Positions 17,715-27,653 are shown, counted from the stretch's first letter. The stretch is DNA of 40,365 nt from Oceanobacillus senegalensis (GCF_900176885.1 NZ_LT839648.1:4004434-4044798), one strand, 5' to 3'. Translations and numbers: made by a program. Notes: generated by a model from the letters alone, not told the origin.

Positions 17715-19313
17715 ATGAAAGAAAAAGTGATGGAAGGAATGCAAAGGTTTTCAAAAGCAATGTTTATTCCTGTGCTTATCTTACCAATCGCTGGTATATT
17801 AATCGCACTTGGAAATTTGTTTACGAATCAACGGTTACTTGAAACCGTTTCCTTTTTGGATAATCCAATTACGACAGGATTCGGATCTATTCTAACCGGG
17901 TCATTGGTTTCTATATTAGGTAACTTAGGATTAATTTTCAGTGTAGGTATCGCAGTAGGGTTAGCAACAAAGGAAAAGTCAGTAGCAGGGTTTACCGCTT
18001 TACTGGGGTATTTAGTTTTTGTAAACGCTATGAACAAATTTATGGAACTAACTGGTCTATTAACAGAGGCTGAAGCATTACAAGGTACTGGACAGACCTT
18101 AGTATTAGGTGTTCAAATCCTAGATATGGGTGTTTTTCTTGGAATTATCCTCGGAATTATTACCGCTATTGTTCATAATAAGTTTGTTGATACAGAATTC
18201 AAAGGCGCTTTTCAAATATATGGCGGTTCACGTTTTGTTTTTATTGTACTCATACCAGTTGTCGTTTTACTAGCAATCGCACTAACCTATATTTGGCCTT
18301 TTTTCCAAACTGGAATTAACAACTTGGGAGCATTGATTAATCATACTGGCAGCTTTGGAATTTTCTTATATGGAATGCTGGAAAGATTATTGATTCCGAC
18401 TGGATTGCATCACTTAGTTTATACACCTTTCCTATATACATCATTGGGTGGTGTAGCTGAAGTTGGTGGGCAAGTATTTGAAGGGGCAAGAAATATTTAT
18501 TACGCTGAAATTTCGGACCCATCTGTAACACGACTTTCTGAAAGCGTTATATGGGATGCACGCGGAATAGCGAAGATGTTTGGATTAATTGGTGCATGTT
18601 TGGCCATGTACCATATGGCAAAACCGGAAAATAAAGCAAAAGTTAAAGCAATTTTAATTCCAGCAGCATTTACTTCTTTTATTGCTGGTGTAACAGAACC
18701 AATTGAGTTCTCATTCATGTTTGTCGCACCACTCTTATTCGTGGTTCATGCTGCACTAAGTGGTTTGAGTATGGTTACGTTGAATCTATTGGATGTTCGT
18801 GCTATTGGCCCAAATGGAATGATTGACTTTCTACTATACAACTTACCATTAGGGATCGAAAAAACAAGTTGGCCATTATATATTTTAGTAGGTTTGATAT
18901 TCTTTGGAATCTATTATGTTGTTTTCCGGTTCTTAATTTCGAAATTTAACTTTAAGACAATCGGCCGGGAAGATGACGGTAAAGAGGCAAAACTTTATTC
19001 CAAAAAAGAATATAAAGAAAGCAAAGCAAAAAGCAAAGACACCGTGCCAAGTCAAGGGGAACCTGCTATGGCAAGTGTTATCGTTGAAGCATTAGGTGGA
19101 TCCGACAATATAAATACCGTTACAAATTGTTATACGAGACTACGACTTACATTGGAAGAACCAGATGTGGTAGATGAAGCAACATTGAAAACTCAAACTG
19201 GTGCAAGCGGGGTCATCATTAAAGACCATAACGTACAAGTTGTATATGGACTACAAGTAAGCAATGTTAGAAAAGCAGTAGATAACTATTTAGGTAGACA
19301 AGTAGAAGAATAA
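17715..19313 (+). CDS. PTS alpha-glucoside/maltose transporter subunit EIICB
   Basis: A 532-aa phosphotransferase permease: membrane EIIC domain (about 1-425, some 10 hydrophobic segments) and cytoplasmic EIIB domain (about 450-532) with phosphorylated Cys472 in TVTNCYTRLR. A charged Lys/Ser linker joins them. It takes up an alpha-glucoside such as maltose as its 6-phosphate. No EIIA domain is fused; the EIIA at 20730 is the likely donor. GGAGGTG at 17703-17709 fits ATG 17715. The next gene follows after 21 bp. The partner hydrolase identifies it as GlvC/MalP-like. Confidence 0.93.
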   Translation: MKEKVMEGMQRFSKAMFIPVLILPIAGILIALGNLFTNQRLLETVSFLDNPITTGFGSILTGSLVSILGNLGLIFSVGIAVGLATKEKSVAGFTALLGYLVFVNAMNKFMELTGLLTEAEALQGTGQTLVLGVQILDMGVFLGIILGIITAIVHNKFVDTEFKGAFQIYGGSRFVFIVLIPVVVLLAIALTYIWPFFQTGINNLGALINHTGSFGIFLYGMLERLLIPTGLHHLVYTPFLYTSLGGVAEVGGQVFEGARNIYYAEISDPSVTRLSESVIWDARGIAKMFGLIGACLAMYHMAKPENKAKVKAILIPAAFTSFIAGVTEPIEFSFMFVAPLLFVVHAALSGLSMVTLNLLDVRAIGPNGMIDFLLYNLPLGIEKTSWPLYILVGLIFFGIYYVVFRFLISKFNFKTIGREDDGKEAKLYSKKEYKESKAKSKDTVPSQGEPAMASVIVEALGGSDNINTVTNCYTRLRLTLEEPDVVDEATLKTQTGASGVIIKDHNVQVVYGLQVSNVRKAVDNYLGRQVEE

Positions 19314-20660
<1,347 letters not shown>

Positions 20661-20668
20661 TGAGGTGG

Positions 20669-20703
20669 AAAAGGCGAAAAGAAATAGGACTTTCGCCTTT
20701 TCT
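20669..20703 (+). terminator. Hairpin terminator between GH4 gene and EIIA gene
   Basis: AAAAGGCGAAA / TTTCGCCTTTT, 11-base arms with an 11-base loop, followed by CTATT. It lies inside the operon before the EIIA gene and would lower EIIA transcription or separate the units. Confidence 0.75.
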
Positions 20704-20729
20704 ATTACTATAATTTGGAGGAAATGAGT

Positions 20730-21221
20730 ATGTTAAAGAAATTATTTGGTAAAAAGGAGATGCAAGATAATCTGGTTTCACCAATGACAGGGAATGTTAT
20801 AAACATTGAGGATGTCCCAGATGGTATGTTTAGTCAAAAAATGCTTGGGGATGGGATTGCCGTTGAACCAAGGGAAGGAACCGTAGTCGCACCATTCGAT
20901 GGGGAAGTTGTTCAATTTTTCCCAACCAAACATGCCATTGGAATTCGTGGAAACAATGGATTAGAAGTCTTAATTCATATTGGATTGGAAACGGTCGCAT
21001 TAAACGGAGAAGGATTCCATGACTATGTCCAACAAGGTGATCACGTAAAAGCGGGTGATAAATTGATTAGCTTTGACATGGAATTGGTCAAGGAAAGAGC
21101 GGATAGTATTATTTCACCAGTAGTAATTACAAATTTTGATAGTGTTGAAGAATTGGTGAAAAGTAAGGAAAAAGCTGTACTCCGTGGGGAATCTGTGTTG
21201 TTGACGGTTAGAATGAAATAA
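20730..21221 (+). CDS. PTS glucose-type EIIA phosphocarrier (Crr-like)
   Basis: A 163-aa single-domain EIIA of the glucose superfamily. Active-site His83 lies in VLIHIGLETV, the second conserved His68 in TKHAIGI, and SPMTG (17-21) is at the usual N-terminal position. It carries phosphate from HPr to Cys472 of the EIICB at 17715, which lacks its own EIIA. TTTGGAGGAAATG places ATG 20730 at proper spacing; the earlier TTG and ATG codons overlap the ribosome site. It is the last gene of the operon, followed by the duplicated terminator at 21333. Confidence 0.93.
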   Translation: MLKKLFGKKEMQDNLVSPMTGNVINIEDVPDGMFSQKMLGDGIAVEPREGTVVAPFDGEVVQFFPTKHAIGIRGNNGLEVLIHIGLETVALNGEGFHDYVQQGDHVKAGDKLISFDMELVKERADSIISPVVITNFDSVEELVKSKEKAVLRGESVLLTVRMK

Positions 21222-21265
21222 AGAACGGGGAAACACAGGGGGCATTGGGGTCAGCACGCATATCC

Positions 21266-21305
21266 GAAGGAACGTGGAGAGTCGGAGATTGTTCAAGGAG
21301 AATAA
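21266..21305 (+). pseudogene. 3' remnant of a second sodium:solute symporter gene
   Basis: The last 12 codons read KERGESEIVQGE and a stop, matching KERGKSEVAQGE at the end of the symporter at 12199-13593. The similarity continues through 70 bp of downstream DNA including the terminator. No upstream part of the gene remains: the sequence before 21266 is a repeat-like fragment (AAACACAGGGGGCATTGGGG). Confidence 0.8.
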
Positions 21306-21332
21306 ATAAAAGGGTATTTCATTGATGTGCTT

Positions 21333-21376
21333 AATGAAGAGTCCTGCTCAGAGGTTTTCTGTGCAAGGTCTTTTTT
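21333..21376 (+). terminator. Duplicated symporter terminator
   Basis: Copy of 13624-13667 (AGAGTCCTGCTCAG, ... AAGGTCTTTTTT). Mutations in the right arm weaken the stem. It now lies downstream of the EIIA gene. Confidence 0.6.
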
Positions 21377-21424
21377 ACTTATAGGATATTTAGACGATAT
21401 GTTATGGATTTATAAATGCAAGTT

Positions 21425-21468
21425 AAAAAGAAGTCTTGTCAGGAATATTTCTTTCAAGACTTCTTTTT
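21425..21468. terminator. Bidirectional terminator before the dctM remnant
   Basis: AAAAAGAAGTCTTG and CAAGACTTCTTTTT are perfect 14-base arms around a 16-base loop, with T-runs on both strands. Confidence 0.85.
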
Positions 21469-21498
21469 GATTTTATTTACAATACTTCACATCATTAA

Positions 21499-22152
21499 TC
21501 ACTGTCCTATTAAACTAGGGAGCCATAGCGTAAGTGAAGGGATAAACGCTACAACTATAACGGTTGCCATTCCTACAAGAAAATAGGGTGTCAAATCCTT
21601 TAATGTATCCTCCATGCGAATCTTTCCAATCCGACATGAAACAAACAAAGAAGTTCCAACTGGTGGAGTAAATAGCCCTACGGAAAGGGTACAGAGCATA
21701 ATGATTGAGAAATGCATTGGGTCCATACCCATTTCAGCTGTGATTGGATATAAAATCGGTACAAATATAAATATGTTGGGTACGGTGTCTAAGAACATAC
21801 CACCTAATGTCATGACCAAAATGATAAGCAGTAGTAAAGCCCAGTTTGGAAGACCGAACCCTAGTAAGAGGTCTGATATTAGTTGAGGTACGCCCTCACT
21901 TATTAGTACCCATGAAAATATCATACTGGAGCAGACGATGAACATAACGACGGTTGTCGTATAGACGGTATCTCGTAAGGCTCGAGCAATTTGACGGAAA
22001 TTTAGGGAACGATAGACAAAGGCTGAAATAACAAAGGCATAAACTGCTGCTAATGCTGCAGCTTCTGTTGCAGTAGCAATGCCCATTGCGATACTAAGTA
22101 CGAGAAAAACTGGTAATACTAGAATTAAAGATGCACGAAAGAGTATGGTCAA
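21499..22152 (-). pseudogene. TRAP transporter large permease (DctM), 5'-truncated
   Basis: An open frame of 217 codons encodes the C-terminal half of a DctM-type permease: several hydrophobic helices with MLGG-like LGGMFLDTVPNIFIFVPIL and LFTPPVGTSLFVSCRIG. Full-length DctM is about 425 aa, so some 200 N-terminal residues are missing. The frame stops being DctM-like at about 22150, where unrelated plus-strand sequence starts. No dctP or dctQ is nearby, so the transporter is dead even though the remaining frame is intact. Confidence 0.88.
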
Positions 22153-22281
22153 AAACTAAAGAGGTTGTTATAAAAGAAAAAGGAATGGAAGTTTCAAATG
22201 ATCCTTTTTTCAAATGATCCTTTTGATGTTGTTATAGAACTTGCTAAAACACAATTGAAAAGTTGGATAGGTATGGAATAA
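22153..22281 (+). pseudogene. 3' fragment of an unidentified gene with a 16-bp tandem duplication
   Basis: The frame reads KTKEVVIKEKGMEVSNDPF and then hits a stop. A direct duplication of TTCAAATGATCCTTTT (22193-22208 and 22209-22224) caused the shift. Skipping one copy gives NDPFDVVIELAKTQLK and a stop at 22279-22281, directly before a terminator. The 5' part is missing at the junction with dctM. I do not recognise the family. Confidence 0.6.
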
Positions 22282-22307
22282 GCATCTCAAAAGAGGTGCT
22301 TTTTATT
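22280..22307 (+). terminator. Terminator of the fragment at 22153-22281
   Basis: AGCATCTC AAAA GAGGTGCT followed by TTTTATT. Confidence 0.75.
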
Positions 22308-22491
22308 ATGTCTTAAATTAAAAGGGGTATCTTTTCCTTTGTTCCAATCAAGGTAACGGGGAAAAGGTGGTAGATTGGAGTTTGATTATGCCAAATTGCG
22401 GAAACAGATACCCTGTACTATTTAACCATCAAATTAATGATTGTACAAATTTTAACGATAAATTTTGTGAAAAATGAGTGAAAAGAACCAA
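22308..22491. other. Intergenic stretch with a tiny frame
   Basis: No supported gene. A 29-codon frame at 22388-22477 (start MPNCGNRYPVLF, with three Cys) has no clear ribosome site and may be debris. Confidence 0.3.
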
Positions 22492-22620
22492 GGGACATGT
22501 GGTCAGGTTTATTTTGTAGGAGAAATTACTTTTTTGAGGACTATCGTATCACTGAATTTCAATTTTTTATATTCTTACTCAGTTGATTAGGTCGTGGAAC
22601 GAGGAACCTGACCCTGTGTA
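22492..22620. repeat. Palindromic element, type B copy 2
   Basis: A complete copy: GGGACATGTGGTCAGG at the left and CCTGACCCTGTGT at the right are inverted. The interior matches 14443-14564. It is followed after 10 bases by C2. Confidence 0.8.
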
Positions 22621-22629
22621 AGAATTCTT

Positions 22630-22782
22630 ACAAACGTTTGAACTAGTGTCAGGATAAGCCAAAGAAATTAAATACTTTATCTTATTCGACTAATTTGACA
22701 GGTTAGCAGGTAAATTAGATTCTTATTTCGACAGGGATTTGTCGATGGAAGAAGTGGGGGGATAAATGTATCAAACGTTTGT
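22630..22782. repeat. 153-bp CAAACGTTTG-bounded element, copy C2
   Basis: ACAAACGTTTGAACTAGTG to TCAAACGTTTGT, with CGACAGGGATTTGTCG inside. It is close to C1 in sequence over its whole length. Confidence 0.85.
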
Positions 22783-22839
22783 TTTAAATGGTATGGGAGG
22801 AAAATATCGAATGAAATACATGGAAAATGTATTTGTCTC

Positions 22840-23212
22840 TCGGTCCTACTAGTGAAGTCTTAGTTTCTTCATGATACATTGAACCTTCTTATGATTCACT
22901 TTTTATCCACGGTTTCTTCATTCTAGATGGATACGACGGTAACCATAATTGCCGTTATGTTCGTTGAAAATGGGGTGTTAAATGGGCACAGCTCCTTGTA
23001 AGACGTCTTTTAATCGGAATTCTTCTTTGAGTTCGAGTGCGCTCCTTGTGCTTTTCTAGATATCCCTCCGGATCAATTTTAAAAGCTCGCAACTTTTTTT
23101 AGTATATCTCCAATCGAAAGAGTTCGTTTTCTCTCCATAATAAAACACCCCAAAGGTAATTTTTGAAGCTAACTTCTGGGGTGCACTACATATCTATTCC
23201 AGTGTCCTACGT
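22840..23212 (-). pseudogene. IS3-family transposase remnant
   Basis: Read on the minus strand, the right end holds a start-like MERKRTLSIGDI. Then come OrfB pieces in different frames: LELKEEFRLKDVLQGAVP, PIFNEHNGNYGYRRIHLE and VNHKKVQCIMKKLRL, the usual order in the IS3/IS150 group. Most of OrfA and the DDE catalytic core are gone. The element probably ends near 23212, next to tatA. Confidence 0.85.
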
Positions 23213-23218
23213 CCCTAA

Positions 23219-23422
23219 CTACTTTTTTGGGGACGAGGAACCTGTACCTTTGTCTGTTGGCACTTCTGTGTCGTCCATGATTGTATTAGTTGCTTTTTTG
23301 AATTCGCGGAGGGTTTGTCCAAATGCGCTACCAATCTCGGGTAACTTACTTGGTCCGAAAATGATTAATGCTAATACGAGAATAAGAATTAAACCAGGTA
23401 CACCAATTGTTGAAATTCCCAT
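23219..23422 (-). CDS. tatA: Sec-independent translocase protein TatA
   Basis: A 67-aa TatA/TatE-type component of the twin-arginine export channel: N-terminal membrane helix (about 5-20), hinge [10 protein letters not shown] and amphipathic helix [16 protein letters not shown] 23422 is chosen because GGAGG (23431-23435, minus strand) is correctly spaced; a GTG three codons earlier overlaps it. It diverges from the Tat-signal dehydrogenase gene at 23939, a common pairing of a dedicated TatA with its substrate; tatC is not in the window. The last residues (about [12 protein letters not shown]) are encoded by a fragment of the palindromic repeat family, so the natural C-terminus was replaced. 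Confidence 0.93.
   Translation of the reverse strand: MGISTIGVPGLILILVLALIIFGPSKLPEIGSAFGQTLREFKKATNTIMDDTEVPTDKGTGSSSPKK
23229..23254. repeat. Repeat-family fragment inside the 3' end of tatA
   Basis: GGGGACGAGGAACCTGTACC matches the closing end of the type B family (compare GGACGAGGAACCTGACCCTG at 16501). It lies within the tatA coding frame. Confidence 0.7.
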
Positions 23423-23502
23423 GTTTCCCACCTCCGATTTAGAATAATGATATTTCTTTATTGAACTCTTAACCGGTACGAATTGGCCCCGTCATTTTCC
23501 AA

Positions 23503-23817
23503 TTACTTGATAATTCCTTCTGCTGCTCTTCCGATGAATGTGCTCATGATCAACGGTGTCTTCCGAAAAAGTTGGATAAAGCCAAGTGTTCCTATCCCAG
23601 TGGTAATCTGTATTATTTCTTCCCCTATTCCGAGATTGTAGGTAAAAATGGTCATTCTAGAATGTTATTTTCCCCATAGCGCTCGATGGTATTCAATGGA
23701 TTTCGAAGTCATCCCTGGAAAATGAAATATTTTTAAACGGTTCATATATTCCTGTGTCTCAACATAATTCGACAGATGGTGTTTAATTTTATCAAAAATG
23801 GTTAATGATGGTATTAC
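23503..23817 (-). pseudogene. Interrupted reading frame of unknown product
   Basis: One minus-strand frame of about 105 codons with a single internal TAA (23665-23667). The first half reads ...FDKIKHHLSNYVETQEYM and FHFPGMTSKSIEYHRALWGK. The second half starts at ATG 23655 (MTIFTYNLGIGEEI...) and ends AAEGIIK at 23503. There is no ribosome site before the second part. The composition is protein-like, but the family is not recognised. It could be a degraded gene or two tiny genes. Confidence 0.4.
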
Positions 23818-23835
23818 TCATTTTTTATTTTGTAA

Positions 23836-23853
23836 CCCCTTTCAAAAAGGGGG
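23836..23853. other. Small inverted repeat
   Basis: CCCCTTTC AA AAAGGGGG lies 85 bp before the dehydrogenase start codon. It could be a weak terminator for either strand or a leader hairpin. Confidence 0.35.
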
Positions 23854-23938
23854 CTTCTGGAATCCGTTAAATGTTGTGCATTAGAAAAAGAAGGAAAAAT
23901 GGTTACTATACGATTTCACTTTATAGGAGGGTTAAAAG

Positions 23939-24703
23939 ATGGCTGAAGAAAAAGAAAAAAATAAAACAACTACGCGAAGAGACTTTCTTAAAAAATCCGG
24001 TTATGTAACTGGTGGTTTAATTGGTGGTGGTGTTTTAGGTGGTGTAATCGGAAGTGGAATTTGGAACAATGAAACGGATTCTAACGTTGCAACCAAGGGG
24101 GAGCAGGAACAACAGCATGATCAGGCACTACAATACTTTAAGAATAGAGCGGATTTCAATATCCTGTCACAAGCAACGGAGCGAATTTTTCCAGAAGATG
24201 AGAATGGCCCAGGTGCAATTGCGTTAGGCGTACCTTACTATATTGATCATCAATTAGCAGGATTGTGGGGCATCAATGCAAGAGAGTATAGGCAAGGACC
24301 TTTTTATAAGGGGGAGCCGAACCAAGGTTATCAAACCCAATTAAATCATCGTGAGGTTTTTGAATTAGGAATTGAGGCACTAGAAAAGTATAGTCAATCG
24401 ACATTTAACGATAGTTTTACGGCATTAGAACCCGAACAGCAAGATAAGGTACTCATGGCTTTTGATAATAATGAGGTGAACATGTCTGTTATTTCCTCCA
24501 GCCTCTTCTTTGAACTGTTACGAACATTGACTTTTGAAGGAGCTTATGCAGATCCGCTTTATAGTGGAAATAGAGATATGCAAGGCTGGAGAATGAAGGA
24601 ATTTCCAGGTGTACAAATGAGTTATACAGATAAAATCGAATCCGAGGAATTTATCGAAATTGAACCAGCAAGCCTACATGATCGATTTAACGCTAACGCA
24701 TAA
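23939..24703 (+). CDS. Gluconate 2-dehydrogenase subunit 3 family protein (Tat signal)
   Basis: The 254-aa small subunit of a membrane-bound FAD dehydrogenase. The twin-arginine signal TTRRDFLKKSG puts RR at residues 13-14, followed by a Gly-rich hydrophobic segment (22-42). The rest (FKNRADFNILSQATERIFPE, and the MQGWRMKEFPGVQ end) is typical of the subunit 3 family. It probably carries the cofactor-bearing partner at 24788, which has no signal, through the Tat pore. TAGGAGGG precedes the ATG. The next gene begins 84 bp downstream. A cytochrome c subunit, present in proteobacterial complexes, is not seen. Confidence 0.93.
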   Translation: MAEEKEKNKTTTRRDFLKKSGYVTGGLIGGGVLGGVIGSGIWNNETDSNVATKGEQEQQHDQALQYFKNRADFNILSQATERIFPEDENGPGAIALGVPYYIDHQLAGLWGINAREYRQGPFYKGEPNQGYQTQLNHREVFELGIEALEKYSQSTFNDSFTALEPEQQDKVLMAFDNNEVNMSVISSSLFFELLRTLTFEGAYADPLYSGNRDMQGWRMKEFPGVQMSYTDKIESEEFIEIEPASLHDRFNANA

Positions 24704-24787
24704 CGAAAAGTATGTGTTCAAAATGGAACGTGCCACCGAAAAACAGGTTGGGCTCTAGAGACGTGAATAGCTGAAAAAGGAGTGGAA

Positions 24788-26506
24788 ATGGATATGGTTA
24801 CGAAACTTCCTAAAACAGATGTTGTAACAGTAGGTGTAGGTTGGACAGGCGGTATTATCGCTGCTGAGTGCAGTAAAGCAGGATTAAAAGTTGTCGGATT
24901 AGAACGTGGTAGAAATCGCAGAACGGAAGACTTTTCCATGAAACATGATGAACTCCGTTACGCCCTACGATATGAAAATGGACAAGATTTATCCAGACAA
25001 ACTATTACGTTTAGAAATAACAGTGGTCAGCGAGCATTGCCGATGCGTCAATTTGGATCCTTCCTATTAGGTGAAGGTGTTGGTGGGGCAGGTACGCACT
25101 GGAATGGCCTGACAGATCGCTATTCCCCCTATGATTTTGAAATCAGATCAAAAACCATTGATAAATACGGTGAGAAGAAAATAGCGGATGGATTAAATAT
25201 CCAGGATTGGGGGATAACCTATGACGAAATCGAACCATACTATGTGAAATTTGAGAAAATGGCTGGTATTTCTGCTGACGAGACCCCGCTTCGAGGAGAA
25301 CGTTCGGAGCCTTTTCCCAATCCACCATTGAAAGGTACGCCAGCGATGGATTTATTTATCGAAACAACGAAAAACATGGGGTTAGATCCTTTTGTCATGC
25401 CAGCAGCGAACAACTCTCAACCCTACGAAAATCCGGATGGCCAGAAAATAGGTGCTTGTCAATTAAAGGGATTTTGCGAACGATTTGGCTGTGAGTACGG
25501 TGCAAAAGCAAGTCCAAACATAACGGTTATTCCTACGGCAGAAGCGACTGGGAACTTCGAATTACGCCCAAATTCGGAGGTACTCGAAATCCTACATGAC
25601 GGGGAAAAGGCAACAGGCGTGCTGTATATGGATAGGCGTACAGGGGAGCGATTTGAACAACCGGCAGAAGTGGTTGCGGTAACAAGTTATACGTTTAACA
25701 ATACTCGCTTATTGCTCGCTTCAAACCTTGGTACGCCATATGATCCTGAAACCGGAAGAGGTACGATTGGAAAGAATTACTGTTATCAAGTGATTGTCGG
25801 TACGGATGGATTCTTCGATGATGAAAAGTTTAACGTTGCGATGGGCTCAGGAGGACTAGCTACAGCATTAGATAATTTTAATGCAGATAACTTTGATCAT
25901 ACAGACCATGACTTCCTGCACGGTGGTTCCATTCTAATGGGACAATACGGAAAAAGGCCAATCGCGAACAATCAAGTTCCTCCTGGTACGCCAAGATGGG
26001 GGAAAGAATTCAAAAACCAATCGATTAAATATTTTAACCGTCATCTCAACGTGTATACGTATGGTGCATGTTTGCCACATAAGAATAATTATTTGGATTT
26101 AGATCCGACATACAAGGATATAAACGGCTATCCACTTTTACGCATGACGTTCGATTATTCAGATACCGATCGAAACCGGGGGCATTTCCTAAATGAACAA
26201 ACGAAGAAAATCATGAAAGAAATGGGAGCAACGCATGTATCAGAGAATGAACCCTTGGAGCATTATGACATAACCAGTTATAAAGCTACACATAATACAG
26301 GTGGAGTCATCATGGGAGCGGATCCGGAAACTTCAGCTGTCAATTCATACCTACAAATGTGGGATGCGGATAATGTGTTTGTCGTTGGTGGATCAGCATA
26401 TCCCCACCAAAGTGGTTATAATGCAACTGCCACGTTAGGAGCACTTGCTTATCGAGCATCAGAAGGGATTATCAACTACAGCAAAGAAGGCGGATCACTT
26501 GTATAA
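24788..26506 (+). CDS. GMC-family FAD dehydrogenase, gluconate 2-dehydrogenase-like large subunit
   Basis: A 572-aa flavoprotein oxidising a sugar, sugar acid or polyol; the substrate cannot be read. The N-terminal FAD site is VTVGVGWTGG (residues 13-22). C-terminal GMC residues are in PHQSGYNATATLGALA, giving probable catalytic His540 and Asn545. It has no signal peptide, consistent with piggy-back export with subunit 3. Cys residues in CQLKGFCERFGCEYG near residue 225 are characteristic of this subfamily. AAAAAGGAG favours ATG 24788; ATG 24794 is also possible. It ends at the terminator 26620-26664. Confidence 0.93.
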   Translation: MDMVTKLPKTDVVTVGVGWTGGIIAAECSKAGLKVVGLERGRNRRTEDFSMKHDELRYALRYENGQDLSRQTITFRNNSGQRALPMRQFGSFLLGEGVGGAGTHWNGLTDRYSPYDFEIRSKTIDKYGEKKIADGLNIQDWGITYDEIEPYYVKFEKMAGISADETPLRGERSEPFPNPPLKGTPAMDLFIETTKNMGLDPFVMPAANNSQPYENPDGQKIGACQLKGFCERFGCEYGAKASPNITVIPTAEATGNFELRPNSEVLEILHDGEKATGVLYMDRRTGERFEQPAEVVAVTSYTFNNTRLLLASNLGTPYDPETGRGTIGKNYCYQVIVGTDGFFDDEKFNVAMGSGGLATALDNFNADNFDHTDHDFLHGGSILMGQYGKRPIANNQVPPGTPRWGKEFKNQSIKYFNRHLNVYTYGACLPHKNNYLDLDPTYKDINGYPLLRMTFDYSDTDRNRGHFLNEQTKKIMKEMGATHVSENEPLEHYDITSYKATHNTGGVIMGADPETSAVNSYLQMWDADNVFVVGGSAYPHQSGYNATATLGALAYRASEGIINYSKEGGSLV

Positions 26507-26619
26507 GAAAGGGAGCAGGAACCATGGGAATTGGATGAAAACTCTCAGGTTGGTCTCTTTTATAAACATACAACAACGTGAATCTTTAATCTGTGGGGTA
26601 TTGCCCCTCAACTTGCGGT

Positions 26620-26664
26620 AAAAGCACATCGACCTTTCAAAGAGGGGATGTGCTTTTGCTTTTT
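26620..26664 (+). terminator. Terminator of the dehydrogenase operon
   Basis: AAAAGCACATC / GATGTGCTTTT, 11-base arms, then GCTTTTTATTT. Confidence 0.85.
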
Positions 26665-27101
26665 ATTTCGAAAGCTGGGTGATGGAATGCCTTTTCGTTT
26701 GTAAAATTGTCTTGTCAAACTAAAGCACCAGATTAATTAAGAAAGTACCTTGTCAAAAAGTGTATCTTAAAAGAACAATCTTTTAGCAAACAGTCGAAAT
26801 TTAAAAAAGTGCAATTCCTTATTTATGAATCGCACCCTATAATTATATTGATTCCTTTTTTCAGCTTTATAATTGCAGCCTTTTTAGCCCACCCAACTCG
26901 GATAAATTTCATCAGGTTTATCTGTTTAGGATAGATTTCCTTTTTGATAAGGATAGTTCAATTAGAATTTAATAATGATTACTAAACCGTTATTGACCGC
27001 AATCGAGATAATAAATTGTAAAATAATCATTTTTAAAATAAAATAAATATATATGGAGACTTAGTGTCTCATGAAACTTTATTTGAAAAGAGGTATGGAT
27101 A
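26665..27101. other. Intergenic region before the flavin reductase
   Basis: No gene. An imperfect inverted repeat GTGCAATTC ... GAATCGCAC lies near 26810-26836; the rest is AT-rich. AAAAGAGGTATGG is the ribosome site of the next gene. Confidence 0.4.
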
Positions 27102-27644
27102 ATGAAACTTGTCGGTGTATCAGGAGCACTTGCTGGTGAAAAAACATCCGTCGCTGTACATGGTGTTTTGACTGCTGCTCGACGCCATGACTCGACTGTA
27201 GATACAGAATTAGTTGACTTGAGAGATTACGAAATTGAATTTGCTGTTGGACTCCCATTAGCTTCATATAATGAAGATACTTGGAATGTTGTTCAAAAAA
27301 TTTTATCTGCTGATTTTCTCGTATTCGGCACACCTATTTATCAAGCATCCCTTTCTGGTGCATTAAAAAACCTACTTGATCACCTACCTGAATACGCATT
27401 TAGAAATAAAGTGACAGGCATGGTGGCAACAGGATGGACGAATAAACACTTTCTTGTATTAGAATATCATTTAGGATCCATCCTATCTTATTTTAAAGGA
27501 CTTGTTCCAACTGGCAATGTCTTCATCCAAAACAATTCCTTTGATATCGAAAGTGATGAAATTATAGATGAACGAATTTCCGAGAGAATCCAAAAACTTG
27601 CCGAAGAAATGATTTATTTGCAACGTGGAATAATGAACAAATAA
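27102..27644 (+). CDS. NADPH-dependent FMN reductase family protein
   Basis: A 180-aa flavodoxin-fold oxidoreductase. The FMN phosphate loop is near the N-terminus (VSGALAGEKTS, 5-15), and the second flavin contact is GTPIYQASLSGALKNLLDHL (about 77-96). Family members (SsuE, azoreductase-like) reduce FMN or quinones with NADPH. It has no neighbours in a pathway and is convergent with the lysE gene 9 bp away. Confidence 0.9.
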   Translation: MKLVGVSGALAGEKTSVAVHGVLTAARRHDSTVDTELVDLRDYEIEFAVGLPLASYNEDTWNVVQKILSADFLVFGTPIYQASLSGALKNLLDHLPEYAFRNKVTGMVATGWTNKHFLVLEYHLGSILSYFKGLVPTGNVFIQNNSFDIESDEIIDERISERIQKLAEEMIYLQRGIMNK

Positions 27645-27653
27645 TAATACTAG

